Assembly: GCA_910578815.1 (NCBI GenBank)
Contig: CAJTSE010000008.1
Span: 1-45,394 of the forward strand
Direction of reading: 5' to 3'
DNA length: 45,394 bases
From: an uncultured Acetatifactor sp.
Lineage (GTDB): Bacteria > Bacillota > Clostridia > Lachnospirales > Lachnospiraceae
Shown: in pieces, positions 7,749 through 15,344 of the stretch
Layout of the letters: each line of letters starts with the position of its first letter
Position numbering within the stretch: position 1 is the stretch's first letter
The notes under the pieces: model-generated
What the model saw: the letters and a program-made list of their open reading frames with translations, nothing else
Told to the model about the DNA's origin: nothing
Database searches by the model: none
Translations under genes and position numbers: made by a program

Positions 7749-8696
7749 TCAGTTTTCAGACTTTTGCAGATAATAATTTCCCAGCTCCAGCAGTTTTTCC
7801 TGGGCAGTGAGAATCTCTTCTTCCGTGCCGTTCCACTGTTTCATGTCTTCATGGATAAAGTACAGCATTCTGTCCGAAAGATTTTTCAGGAAGGCCTGCA
7901 CCACACGGCCTGACGCGCCGGTGAGTGCTGCCGTCAGGGTGGCGTTGTCCGAATCCCGCAGGATCAGCTGAATCTCGAAATCTCCTATCTGCGCAAAGGC
8001 TTCCAGCAGGTCCGTATGTTCGGAGTATATTTTTTTATCACGGTAATGGTCCAGGATTTCCTGACGGGTATATTTCAGAAGTTCGCTCATATTGGTTTTC
8101 CTTTCCCGATAATCAATGCCGATGAAGGATGAAATCAGCTCCTGTATCATTTCGGGAGCTTCTCCGGCAAAGATCTGCCGCAGTACCGCCGTGATCATGC
8201 GGCCTTCCTCACGCTCTGCCTGCGGAAGCGTTACAACATAGTTTTCCAAGAGTTGAAATGCCGCCGGCAATTCCACCTGCTGCATAAACAGATATAAAAT
8301 GTACGGGATGGCAAAGGCCAGAAACCGGCTTTCGCCTTTCAGATCGGGAATGCAGGCTTCCATGGCCAGAAGTCCCTGTTGTCTGCTGATTTCACTGCAT
8401 GTTAACAGATCCTCCCCGATCAGAGCAAGACGAAACTTCTGAGCGTCATAGATGCCTAACACTTCTACCTGTCCGGTGGTTCTGCCTACCAGCTCATCTA
8501 TGCTGCACTGGAAAAGATCCGCCAATGCCCACAGCATCTCGATACTGGGCTTTGACAGGTTTCGTTCCCACTTGGACACGGCAGCAGGACTAATGTTCAG
8601 TACGGCTCCAAGCTGCTCCTGGCTCATTCGCTTTGCCATACGCAGGGAATATATTTTCCCGCCCATAGCTATCCCGTGATATTGTATACTTTCCAT
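7749..8696 (-). CDS. XRE family regulator with large helical C-terminal domain
   Basis: 315 residues from the ATG at 8696, which has a perfect AGGAGGA six bases upstream; an in-frame ATG at 8726 lacks one. Residues about 11-70 form an XRE domain (IYSLRMAKRMSQEQLGAVLN, then ISPAAVSKWERNLSKPSIEML). The remaining 240 residues are helical, rich in Leu and Glu, with no catalytic motif I recognise; TPR-like sensing domains are common in this position. The neighbouring XRE-barrel gene is read in the same direction 160 bases downstream. A perfect TGTCCG/CGGACA dyad sits 19 bases before the start codon, a likely operator for autorepression. Confidence 0.8.
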   Translation of the reverse strand: MESIQYHGIAMGGKIYSLRMAKRMSQEQLGAVLNISPAAVSKWERNLSKPSIEMLWALADLFQCSIDELVGRTTGQVEVLGIYDAQKFRLALIGEDLLTCSEISRQQGLLAMEACIPDLKGESRFLAFAIPYILYLFMQQVELPAAFQLLENYVVTLPQAEREEGRMITAVLRQIFAGEAPEMIQELISSFIGIDYRERKTNMSELLKYTRQEILDHYRDKKIYSEHTDLLEAFAQIGDFEIQLILRDSDNATLTAALTGASGRVVQAFLKNLSDRMLYFIHEDMKQWNGTEEEILTAQEKLLELGNYYLQKSEN

Positions 8697-8714
8697 GCTT
8701 ATCCTCCTACTACT

Positions 8715-8808
8715 TGTCCGTTTCATCGGACATTAATTCAATACTTGTCTTTTGCTGATAAGTCTGTCAGGTCTGACATTGGAGGTTTGCTCCAATCGCC
8801 TGCAGGCG
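8715..8808. promoter_or_regulatory. Cluster of four DNA dyads upstream of an XRE gene
   Basis: Four perfect inverted repeats lie within 94 bases: TGTCCG/CGGACA (8715-8732), TGTCAG/CTGACA (8765-8778), ATTGGAG/CTCCAAT (8778-8796) and the palindrome CGCCTGCAGGCG (8797-8808). The first is adjacent to the ribosome site of the minus-strand XRE gene and fits a repressor operator. The other three are back to back and could be further operators or a folded leader. Confidence 0.45.
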
Positions 8809-9225
8809 TCATTGCTGCCCTCTGCAGAAGTTGCGTTTACAATATACAGTTTAGGGGGTCGCTTATGTAAAGTCAAAGGATAAAACATAGAGTTTTTCAA
8901 CTGCCGGTTTTCTGTCCTGAGTGATCTAAAACAATTATACTTGTTTTTTCCACTGGCGTACAGGCCGATTATGGTGTAATATTGAAAATATCCATACACA
9001 TGAAAAGAGGTGACAAACATATGAAAAATTGTAACGGATTTAACCATAAACGTGGCTTTGATGCCCATGCAGAATAGCAGTTATATAGAAATCTGTATGG
9101 GCGGTTAAAACTATATAATCTGCTGTTTCTGCGACTTGTTTATCATGGAACGATTCATTGCAATGCAAGCAATGTTTGCTCAGCGAGTAATTTATACTCG
9201 CGGGAATAAATAAGGAGTGGGAAAG
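8809..9225. other. Intergenic stretch with short inverted repeats and one possible tiny ORF
   Basis: No convincing gene. A possible 18-codon ORF (9021-9077, plus strand, starting MKNCNGFNHKRG) follows GAGGTG by about 9 bases, but nothing else supports it. GCGAGTA/TACTCGC (9183-9201) is a perfect seven-base hairpin just before the ribosome site of the CD3324-like gene, and ATTGC/GCAAT pairs occur at about 9156-9172. These may form a leader that affects expression of that gene. Confidence 0.35.
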
Positions 9226-9534
9226 ATGAAGTACACGAATGCAGCAGAAATTTTACCTTCCGGACTATTGCGGGAGGTGCAGTGTTATATTGAAGGAGAG
9301 CTTTTGTATATCCCTAAGTCTGAAGCAAAACAGGAGTGGGGTGCAGTCAGCGGCTCAAAAAGGTTTTATGAGGAAAGGAACAACCGGATCAGGGAATTAT
9401 TTCATGGCGGCATGTCGATTAAAGAGCTGTCCGAAAAATTCGGATTGTCCGGCAGTACGATAAAAAAGATCGTTTATCAAAAAAAGATCGTTTATCAAAA
9501 AAAGATCGTTTATCAAAAGAAGACCGTTTATTAA
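9226..9534 (+). CDS. CD3324-like small helix-turn-helix protein with repetitive C-terminus
   Basis: 102 residues from ATG 9226, six bases after AAGGAGTGG; a GTG at 9217 inside that site is rejected. Residues 1-60 (KYTNAAEILP, then YIEGELLYIPK and WGAVSGSKRFYEERNNRIRELF) match small clostridial proteins named after C. difficile CD3324, and residues 60-83 are a Mor-like helix-turn-helix (SIKELSEKFGLSGSTIKKIVY). The usual end of the family is here extended by three further copies of the six-residue unit KKIVYQ, the last changed to KKTVY and stop. The unit repeats the end of the recognition helix, so copy number could alter DNA binding. Target unknown. Confidence 0.7.
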   Translation: MKYTNAAEILPSGLLREVQCYIEGELLYIPKSEAKQEWGAVSGSKRFYEERNNRIRELFHGGMSIKELSEKFGLSGSTIKKIVYQKKIVYQKKIVYQKKTVY

Positions 9535-9570
9535 AAGAAGACCGTTTATCATAAAGAAGAACATTTATGA
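9463..9570 (+). repeat. 18-base tandem repeat, six units, crossing a stop codon
   Basis: Units start at 9463, 9481, 9499, 9517, 9535 and 9553. The first three are identical (AAAAAGATCGTTTATCAA), the fourth and fifth carry AAGAAGACCGTTTAT, and the sixth is degenerate. In unit four CAA has become TAA, which ends the CD3324-like protein; the frame stays open through units five and six to a TGA at 9568. Slippage by whole units would keep frame. Confidence 0.9.
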
Positions 9571-9631
9571 AAAAAATTTTTCAAAAGAGACTTAAAATAA
9601 TTATTTGTTTGGCTAAATAAAGCAGGACTGT

Positions 9632-9670
9632 TCTCCCGGAATTTTAAATATCATTCCGGGAGATTTTGTT
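9632..9670 (+). terminator. Rho-independent terminator of the CD3324-like gene
   Basis: TCTCCCGGAAT (9632-9642) pairs perfectly with ATTCCGGGAGA (9653-9663) over eleven bases and is followed by TTTTGTT. It lies about 100 bases after the stop codon. Confidence 0.85.
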
Positions 9671-9805
9671 ATCATATGGGAAAGTGCGTCTTATATGATA
9701 AAACCTTCAGGCGGGATCTTTTTTATGCAGATGCAAATTTGACTATAACCATTTTGAAGACTCGAAAGCGCCGCTTTTTCATTATATAGTATATCCGGGT
9801 GAGGA

Positions 9806-10606
9806 ATGATGACGGTAAACGAGATAAAAAAATACAGAAAAAAGGATGCCTGCTCTTATTGCCTGGGCTCTTTTCCCACATTTGAGCTGCTGCGGGCCAG
9901 GCCGGAAACGGCGGAAATGGTTTTGCTGCATTCCAATGCAAAGACGGAGCTTCGAAAAGAGTTGGAGCTGGCGTGTAAAGGAGCAGGCATCGGAATCGTA
10001 TGCAGCGACCGGCTCGTGGAAAAACTGCGGGATAAGGATAAGTGCATTGTGATCGGCGTATTCAAAAAATATGAGTGTACACTGGAGCATAATGCAAATC
10101 ACGTGGTGTTGGTCAATCCGGGGGATATGGGAAATTTAGGCACTATTATCAGGAGCTGCGTGGGTTTTGGCATTACGAATCTGGCAATTATCGGGCCGGC
10201 GGCGGATATTTTTGATCCCAGAACGGTGCGGGCGTCGATGGGGGCGTTGTTTGGAATAAAATTCGAGTATTTTTCCTGTTTTAGCCAGTACGCCAAAAGG
10301 TATGGCGGTGAACGGGAAAACTATGCCTTTATGCTGAGTGGAGAGTACCGGCTTGGAACCTTTCAGCATCCGGAAGGCAAACCATATTCCTTAATTTTCG
10401 GCAACGAGGCAAGGGGCCTGGATGCAAGCTATATGAGTGTGGGCAAAAGTGTGGTGATTCCTCACACTAATTTCATTGATTCCCTGAATTTGTCCCTGGC
10501 AGCAGGGATCGGTATTTATGAATTCTGCAGGGGCCGTTTTAGGCCTGAATCAGATGACATGGCGTGCGGGTTTCACGATCCGCATCTTTCAATCAATTTT
10601 CTGTAG
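9806..10606 (+). CDS. TrmH/SpoU family RNA 2'-O-methyltransferase
   Basis: 266 residues. All three SPOUT-knot motifs are present: N104-PGDMGNLGTIIR-SC (motif 1, with the catalytic-type Asn and Arg), LIFGNEARGL (196-205, motif 2) and IPHTNFIDSLNLSLAAGI (218-235, motif 3, which binds S-adenosylmethionine). The first 95 residues are a divergent N-terminal domain resembling the L30e-like substrate-binding part. The enzyme methylates a ribose 2'-OH in rRNA or tRNA; the exact site is unknown. GTGAGG precedes two adjacent ATG codons (9806, 9809). Its 3' end overlaps that of the convergent NUDIX gene by 34 bases. Confidence 0.88.
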   Translation: MMTVNEIKKYRKKDACSYCLGSFPTFELLRARPETAEMVLLHSNAKTELRKELELACKGAGIGIVCSDRLVEKLRDKDKCIVIGVFKKYECTLEHNANHVVLVNPGDMGNLGTIIRSCVGFGITNLAIIGPAADIFDPRTVRASMGALFGIKFEYFSCFSQYAKRYGGERENYAFMLSGEYRLGTFQHPEGKPYSLIFGNEARGLDASYMSVGKSVVIPHTNFIDSLNLSLAAGIGIYEFCRGRFRPESDDMACGFHDPHLSINFL

Positions 10607-11130
10607 ATCCATTCCACAAACCAGGGCTCTGTCGATACCTTCACAGCGTCCTCAAAGGTGAACCATTTTACTGCTTGGTTTTCCGATTCGTTTACAATCA
10701 GCGCCTCGCCTTCGTCAGCCTCGGCCAGATAAGTGACGTTCATATGTAAATGGCTGGGCACATAGACACCTTTTCGCATATGCCCGTTGACGGTGAGCAT
10801 TTCCAGACTAAAAAATTCAGGACTCAGCAGACGGGCGTTTTTTACGCCTGTTTCCTCCTGCAGCTCCCGCATGGCTACGGCGCGCAGGTCTTCATCGCCG
10901 TCTGCGTGGCCTCCGATCCAGGACCAGGAATCATAAATATTATGGTATACCATTAAGGTTTTTGTTCGTTCTTTGTTTACGGTCCAGATAGAAGCAGAAA
11001 AATGGGCGATCCTGTTTTTTCGTTCCAGATGATCCGGGTTACGGACCATAAAGTCCAGCATCAGCTCCCGGTCACAGGCTTCCTGTTCATTCAGGGGAGT
11101 GTAGTTTTTGATGTCCTGAAATAAGCTCAT
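10573..11130 (-). CDS. NUDIX hydrolase
   Basis: 185 residues from the ATG at 11130, which has AAGGAGGT five bases upstream; an upstream ATG at 11151 falls within the leader. A full Nudix box runs from G74 to V96 (GHADGDE...RELQEETGV, matching G-x5-E-x7-R-E-U-x-E-E-x-G-U), which binds magnesium and hydrolyses a nucleoside diphosphate linked to another group. The preceding WSWIGG and the following region are typical of family members close to isopentenyl-diphosphate isomerase or ADP-ribose/dNTP hydrolases, but substrate cannot be set. Convergent with, and overlapping, the TrmH-like gene. Confidence 0.88.
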   Translation of the reverse strand: MSLFQDIKNYTPLNEQEACDRELMLDFMVRNPDHLERKNRIAHFSASIWTVNKERTKTLMVYHNIYDSWSWIGGHADGDEDLRAVAMRELQEETGVKNARLLSPEFFSLEMLTVNGHMRKGVYVPSHLHMNVTYLAEADEGEALIVNESENQAVKWFTFEDAVKVSTEPWFVEWIYRKLIERCGS

Positions 11131-11291
11131 TTCATACCTCCTTGGCAGCAATAGTCAAATATTGCTTTTTTAAATAAGATTAAGTGATAACGGACTGCTC
11201 TGAATAACAGCCCAGTCGCGCAGGATTTTCCGGTCGATAATATTAAAGACAAAAAATGAGTGCGCTTTTCTTGCTAACTCTATTATACGGC

Positions 11292-11320
11292 TTGATTTTT
11301 TTCCCTGCAACAAGTATCAT
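11292..11320 (+). promoter_or_regulatory. Candidate promoter of the sugar cluster
   Basis: TTGATT (11292-11297), a 17-base spacer and TATCAT (11315-11320) lie about 84 bases before the xylulokinase start. The fit is moderate. I see no clear catabolite-response site next to it. Confidence 0.4.
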
Positions 11321-11403
11321 AAATATATAGTAAGATATGGTCTGGCACATAGTCAGGAGTGAACTGTTGTCAGATTAGATTATAAAGTAAAAGGGGGCTG
11401 CAA

Positions 11404-12873
11404 ATGCTGTACATAGGTATTGATTTGGGGACATCGGCGGTGAAGCTGCTGCTGATGGATCAGGACGGAAAGATTGTCAATGTGGTTTCAAAAGAGTATC
11501 CTTTGTATTTTCCTCATCCCGGCTGGTCGGAGCAAAAACCGGAAGACTGGTATGCTCAGACCATGGAAGGGATGAAAGAACTGATCCGGGATGTGGATAA
11601 GGCTCAGGTGGCAGGCATCAGCTTTGGCGGTCAGATGCACGGTTTGGTGATTCTGGATCAGGACGATCATGTGATTCGCCCTGCGATCCTCTGGAACGAT
11701 GGGCGTACCACGGAGGAAACGGATTATCTGAACAATGTGATCGGGAAGGAAAAGCTGTCTGAGTATACTGCAAATATTGCTTTTGCCGGATTTACCGCGC
11801 CTAAGATTCTGTGGGTGAAGAAAAACGAGCCTGAAAATTTTTCAAGGATCGCAAAGATTATGCTGCCCAAGGATTATATTGCTTATAAACTGACGGGGGT
11901 ACACTGCACCGATGTGTCGGATGCTTCCGGCATGCTGTTGTTTGATGTAAAAAATCGCAGGTGGTCACAGGAAATGTGTGAGATCTGCGGGATTAGCATG
12001 GATCAGCTTGCTGCATGCTATGAGAGCTATGAGACGGTGGGAACCCTTCTGCCGGAGATTGCAAAGGAACTGGGCCTATCTGTCGCCGTAAAGGTGGCGG
12101 CCGGTGCGGGAGACAATGCGGCAGCGGCAGTAGGTACGGGTACCGTAGGAGACAATATGTGTAACATTTCTCTGGGAACCAGCGGAACCATCTTTATTTC
12201 ATCGGGAAAGTTCGGTGTGGATAAGTTCAATGCCCTGCATTCCTTTGCCCATGCGGACGGCAGTTATCATTTGATGGGCTGTATGCTCAGCGCTGCCAGC
12301 TGTAATAAATGGTGGATGGATGATATTATCGGCACCAAGGATTACGGCGCGGAACAGCAGGCTATACAAAAGCTGGGTGAGAACCATGTATATTATCTGC
12401 CCTATCTGATGGGAGAGCGTTCTCCCCATAACGATCCAAACGCCAGAGCGGTCTTTATCGGCATGACGATGGACACCACCAGGGCGGACATGACTCAGGC
12501 GGTGCTGGAGGGTGTGGCATTTGCCCTGCGGGATTCCCTTGAGGTTGCAAAGTCCCTGGGGATTAAGCTGGAGCGCACCAAGATCTGCGGCGGCGGCGCC
12601 AAGAGCCCTCTTTGGAAAAAGATCGTAGCCAATGTGCTGAATCTGAAGGTGGACGTGATCGAGAGCGAGGAAGGCCCTGCCATGGGCGGCGCCATGCTGG
12701 CGGCGGTGGCCTGCGGCGAGTTTAAGAGCGTGGAAGAGGCAGCGGCAAAGGTGGTAAAGATTGTGGATACGGTGGAGCCGGATCCGGAGCTGGCGTCAAA
12801 GTACGAAGTGCGCTATGCTCAGTTTAAGGAGATTTATCCTGCCTGCAGGCCTTTGTTTCAGGTGATGAAATAA
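11404..12873 (+). CDS. xylB: Xylulokinase
   Basis: 489 residues, the usual length of FGGY-family xylulokinases. The N-terminus IGIDLGTSAVK is the phosphate-1 loop with D7; FGGQMHGLV (75-82) and ILWNDGR (95-101) match the xylulose pocket, and GAGDNAAAAVGTG (234-246) carries the catalytic-base Asp (D237). It should phosphorylate D-xylulose to D-xylulose 5-phosphate in the cytoplasm, feeding the pentose phosphate pathway. GGGGG lies 6-10 bases upstream of the ATG. The two following same-strand genes encode a DUF4867 protein and a fucose/arabinose-isomerase-like protein, so the actual ketose could be another pentulose made by that isomerase. Confidence 0.92.
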   Translation: MLYIGIDLGTSAVKLLLMDQDGKIVNVVSKEYPLYFPHPGWSEQKPEDWYAQTMEGMKELIRDVDKAQVAGISFGGQMHGLVILDQDDHVIRPAILWNDGRTTEETDYLNNVIGKEKLSEYTANIAFAGFTAPKILWVKKNEPENFSRIAKIMLPKDYIAYKLTGVHCTDVSDASGMLLFDVKNRRWSQEMCEICGISMDQLAACYESYETVGTLLPEIAKELGLSVAVKVAAGAGDNAAAAVGTGTVGDNMCNISLGTSGTIFISSGKFGVDKFNALHSFAHADGSYHLMGCMLSAASCNKWWMDDIIGTKDYGAEQQAIQKLGENHVYYLPYLMGERSPHNDPNARAVFIGMTMDTTRADMTQAVLEGVAFALRDSLEVAKSLGIKLERTKICGGGAKSPLWKKIVANVLNLKVDVIESEEGPAMGGAMLAAVACGEFKSVEEAAAKVVKIVDTVEPDPELASKYEVRYAQFKEIYPACRPLFQVMK

Positions 12874-12933
12874 AGCAGCAAAGAGGAAATGTCAGAACAT
12901 GGATTTGCGTCCATGGCGCACAAGGGGGTATAA

Positions 12934-13032
12934 GATTGAAAATTGAAGTTTTCAATCGCGAGATTTGTGTCTGCGCGTTGCTTGCACAAACTCGTAAGCC
13001 ATGTATGGCTATGCGCAACAAAGCAGCGCAGA
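12934..13032 (+). other. Structured spacer between xylB and the DUF4867 gene
   Basis: The 173-base spacer contains ATTGAAAA/TTTTCAAT (about 12935-12956) and a larger structure in which TCTGCGC..TGCTT (12970-12983) pairs with AAGCAGCGCAGA (13021-13032), enclosing the palindrome AGCCATGTATGGCT. It ends just before the ribosome site of the next gene. Neither hairpin has a U-run, so a processing or translational-control role is more likely than termination. Confidence 0.5.
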
Positions 13033-13046
13033 AATGAGGTGTAAAG

Positions 13047-13691
13047 ATGAAAATATTACCCGTTACGGATCCTGCCTTTAAGAAATATGGGCGGATTATA
13101 ACCAATGTTGATTTTACGGAGCTGGTGGCGGCCATGAAGGAGACGCCCGTTCCGGCGGGAGTGGTCTATGAGCCGAGCATCCGGGAGCTGGAGGCGCTGC
13201 CTGTGATGCAGAAGCTGTCCGATGTGGCATACGGAGAGATGCCCATTCAGATCGGTTACTGCAACGGCCATAACACAAAGCTGAATGCCGTGGAATATCA
13301 TCGGGATTCCGAAATTAATGTGGCAGCCACGGATGCGATCCTGATTCTTGGCAGCCTTCAGGATGTAGAGGCAGATCATACCTATGAGACGTCAAAGATG
13401 GAGGCGTTTTTACTGCCTGCGGGAACAGGAGTAGAGGTTTATGCCACAACTCTGCATTATGCGCCCTGCAGCGTAGAGGGCAAGGGCTTTCAGGTAGCCA
13501 TCGTGCTTCCGAAGGGAACCAATTACCCCTTGAAAGTATCTCATCCCAAGGCTTCCGGTACAACCACGGACAATGAGGATCATTTGATTACCGCCGTGAA
13601 CAAGTGGCTGATCGGCCATGCAGAGGGCGGCCTGGAGCCGGGCAGCTTCTTAGGGCTCAAAGGTGAAAATCTGGATATAGCAAAAGAGTGA
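13047..13691 (+). CDS. DUF4867 family cupin-like protein in a sugar isomerase cluster
   Basis: 214 residues, which I place in the DUF4867 family by overall resemblance and by its setting between sugar kinase and isomerase genes. It has a cupin-like layout: an HxxxE motif at H85-E89 (YHRDSEINVA), a glycine turn (LPAGTGVE, 123-130) and H137 (TTLHYAP), plus H75 in YCNGHNTK. Those residues could hold a metal. Related double-stranded beta-helix proteins include lyxose isomerases and sugar mutarotase-like enzymes, so an isomerase or epimerase acting on the pentose is plausible but unproven. GAGGTG precedes the ATG. No signal peptide, so cytoplasmic. Confidence 0.7.
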   Translation: MKILPVTDPAFKKYGRIITNVDFTELVAAMKETPVPAGVVYEPSIRELEALPVMQKLSDVAYGEMPIQIGYCNGHNTKLNAVEYHRDSEINVAATDAILILGSLQDVEADHTYETSKMEAFLLPAGTGVEVYATTLHYAPCSVEGKGFQVAIVLPKGTNYPLKVSHPKASGTTTDNEDHLITAVNKWLIGHAEGGLEPGSFLGLKGENLDIAKE

Positions 13692-13755
13692 AAGAGTGGA
13701 ACTTCGGCGGAATTTTCGCCAAAATAATATAGTACAATCATAGGAGGATTGAAAC

Positions 13756-15240
13756 ATGAACAATTTACCCCAGGTAAAGATCGGCATCGTTGCCGTAAGC
13801 CGCGACTGCTTTCCGGAGAGCCTTTCTGTCAACAGGAGAAAGGCACTGGTGAAGGCTTATACGGAAAAGTACGGCGCAGCGGACATTTATGAGTGTCCTG
13901 TCTGCATTGTGGAAAGCGAAATTCACATGGTACAGGCGCTGGAAGACATTAAGAAAAACGGATGTAACGCTCTGTGCGTATACCTTGGAAATTTCGGACC
14001 TGAGATTTCAGAGACTCTGCTGGCAAAGCATTTTGACGGCCCCTCCATCTTCGTGGCGGCAGCGGAAGAGAGCCAGGCAGATCTGATGGACGGCCGCGGC
14101 GACGCATACTGCGGTATGTTGAATGCCAGCTATAACTTGAAGCTGCGCAATGTGAAGGCTTATATCCCTGAGTATCCTGTAGGGACTGCAGAGGAATGCG
14201 CGGACATGATTAATGAGTTTGTGCCCATTGCCAGAGCAATTATCGGACTGTCCGACTTAAAGATCATTTCCTTTGGCCCCAGACCCCTTAACTTCCTGGC
14301 ATGTAATGCGCCCATCAAGCAGCTCTACAATCTGGGCGTTGAGATTGAAGAAAATTCCGAGCTTGATCTTTTTGAATCCTTTAATAAACATGCGGGAGAC
14401 GAGAGAATCCCTGCAAAGGTGAAGGAGATGGCGGAAGAGCTGGGCGCAGGAAACAAGAAGCCTGAAATCCTTGAGAAGCTGGCACAGTATGAGCTGACTC
14501 TGCTTGACTGGGTGGAGAATCACAGAGGGTATCGGAAGTATGTAGCCATTGCAGGAAAGTGCTGGCCTGCATTCCAGACCCAGTTTGGGTTTGTGCCCTG
14601 TTATGTAAACAGTCGTCTTACCGGCATGGGAATTCCAGTATCCTGCGAGGTAGACATTTACGGCTGTCTGTCCGAGTTCATCGGTACCTGTGTCAGTGCG
14701 GATGCCGTGACGCTGCTTGACATCAATAACTCTGTTCCTGCAGATATGTTCAAAGAAGCGATCGAGGGCAAGTTCCCTTATACCCATAAGGATACTTTCA
14801 TGGGCTTCCACTGCGGTAATACCTGCACAAAGAAGCTGGCATTCTGTGAGATGAAGTACCAGAAGATCATGGCTCGCAGCCTTCCCGTGGAGGTGACCAA
14901 CGGCACCCTTGAGGGAGACATTATGCCCGGCGACATCACCTTCTATCGCCTGCAGTCCACCGCGGACAATAAGCTGCGTGCGTACATTGCCCAGGGCGAG
15001 GTGCTGAACGTGCCCAGCAAGTCCTTCGGCGGCATCGGCGTGTTTGCGATCCCTGAGATGGGACGTTTCTACCGCCATGTACTGATTGAAAAGAATTATC
15101 CTCACCACGGTGCTGTGGCATTCGGTCACTTTGGGAAAGCATTGTTTGAGGTATTCAAGTATATCGGAGTACCGGTGGAAGATTTAAATTACAATCAGCC
15201 CAAGTCTCTGCCTTACCCTACGGAGAATCCGTTCTGCTAG
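13756..15240 (+). CDS. L-fucose/L-arabinose isomerase family protein
   Basis: 494 residues. The N-terminus (KIGIVAVSRDCFPESLSVNRR) and the body match proteins annotated as L-fucose/L-arabinose isomerase-like in clostridia; CEVDIYGCLSEFIG supplies acidic residues where fucose isomerase binds its manganese, and HCGNT and HHGAVAFGH give candidate histidines. The enzyme should interconvert an aldose and a ketose. With a xylulokinase two genes upstream, a pentose is more likely than fucose (no fuculokinase or fuculose-phosphate aldolase is here). GGAGG lies 7 bases before the ATG, and the cluster ends at a strong terminator. Confident on family, modest on substrate. Confidence 0.85.
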   Translation: MNNLPQVKIGIVAVSRDCFPESLSVNRRKALVKAYTEKYGAADIYECPVCIVESEIHMVQALEDIKKNGCNALCVYLGNFGPEISETLLAKHFDGPSIFVAAAEESQADLMDGRGDAYCGMLNASYNLKLRNVKAYIPEYPVGTAEECADMINEFVPIARAIIGLSDLKIISFGPRPLNFLACNAPIKQLYNLGVEIEENSELDLFESFNKHAGDERIPAKVKEMAEELGAGNKKPEILEKLAQYELTLLDWVENHRGYRKYVAIAGKCWPAFQTQFGFVPCYVNSRLTGMGIPVSCEVDIYGCLSEFIGTCVSADAVTLLDINNSVPADMFKEAIEGKFPYTHKDTFMGFHCGNTCTKKLAFCEMKYQKIMARSLPVEVTNGTLEGDIMPGDITFYRLQSTADNKLRAYIAQGEVLNVPSKSFGGIGVFAIPEMGRFYRHVLIEKNYPHHGAVAFGHFGKALFEVFKYIGVPVEDLNYNQPKSLPYPTENPFC

Positions 15241-15265
15241 GAAGAGTTACAGGCTGATGCCGACA

Positions 15266-15313
15266 AATAAAAAACGCTTTCAGGTGTGGTGCCTGAAAGC
15301 GTTTTTTATTTTT
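15266..15313. terminator. Strong bidirectional terminator
   Basis: AATAAAAAACGCTTTCAGG (15266-15284) pairs with CCTGAAAGCGTTTTTTATT (15292-15310), with T-rich sequence on the plus strand and the complementary A-run giving a T-run on the minus strand. It separates the convergent isomerase and bioA genes and can serve both. Confidence 0.9.
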
Positions 15314-15344
15314 ATGTGGAATAAAGAAGCCAGGTATATATGTG

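Noticed and set aside
6445..8696. Toxin-antitoxin pair from the two XRE genes and the small split-barrel gene
   Set aside because: The partners are flavin-fold proteins or a 315-residue regulator; none resembles a toxin and the genes are not overlapping pairs.
8733..9068. 111-codon minus-strand ORF in the gap before the CD3324-like gene
   Set aside because: No ribosome site, no recognisable domain, and it covers the dyad cluster that looks regulatory.
9463..9570. CRISPR-like array
   Set aside because: The 18-base units are directly adjacent with no spacers and lie in a coding frame; it is a coding minisatellite.
14257..15129. 290-codon minus-strand ORF
   Set aside because: It lies wholly inside the isomerase gene, antisense to it, with no ribosome site and a composition full of His, Gln and Cys typical of shadow frames.
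11404..15240. L-fucose utilisation operon
   Set aside because: The kinase is of xylulokinase type and no fuculose-phosphate aldolase or lactaldehyde reductase is present, so the fucose-isomerase resemblance alone is not enough.
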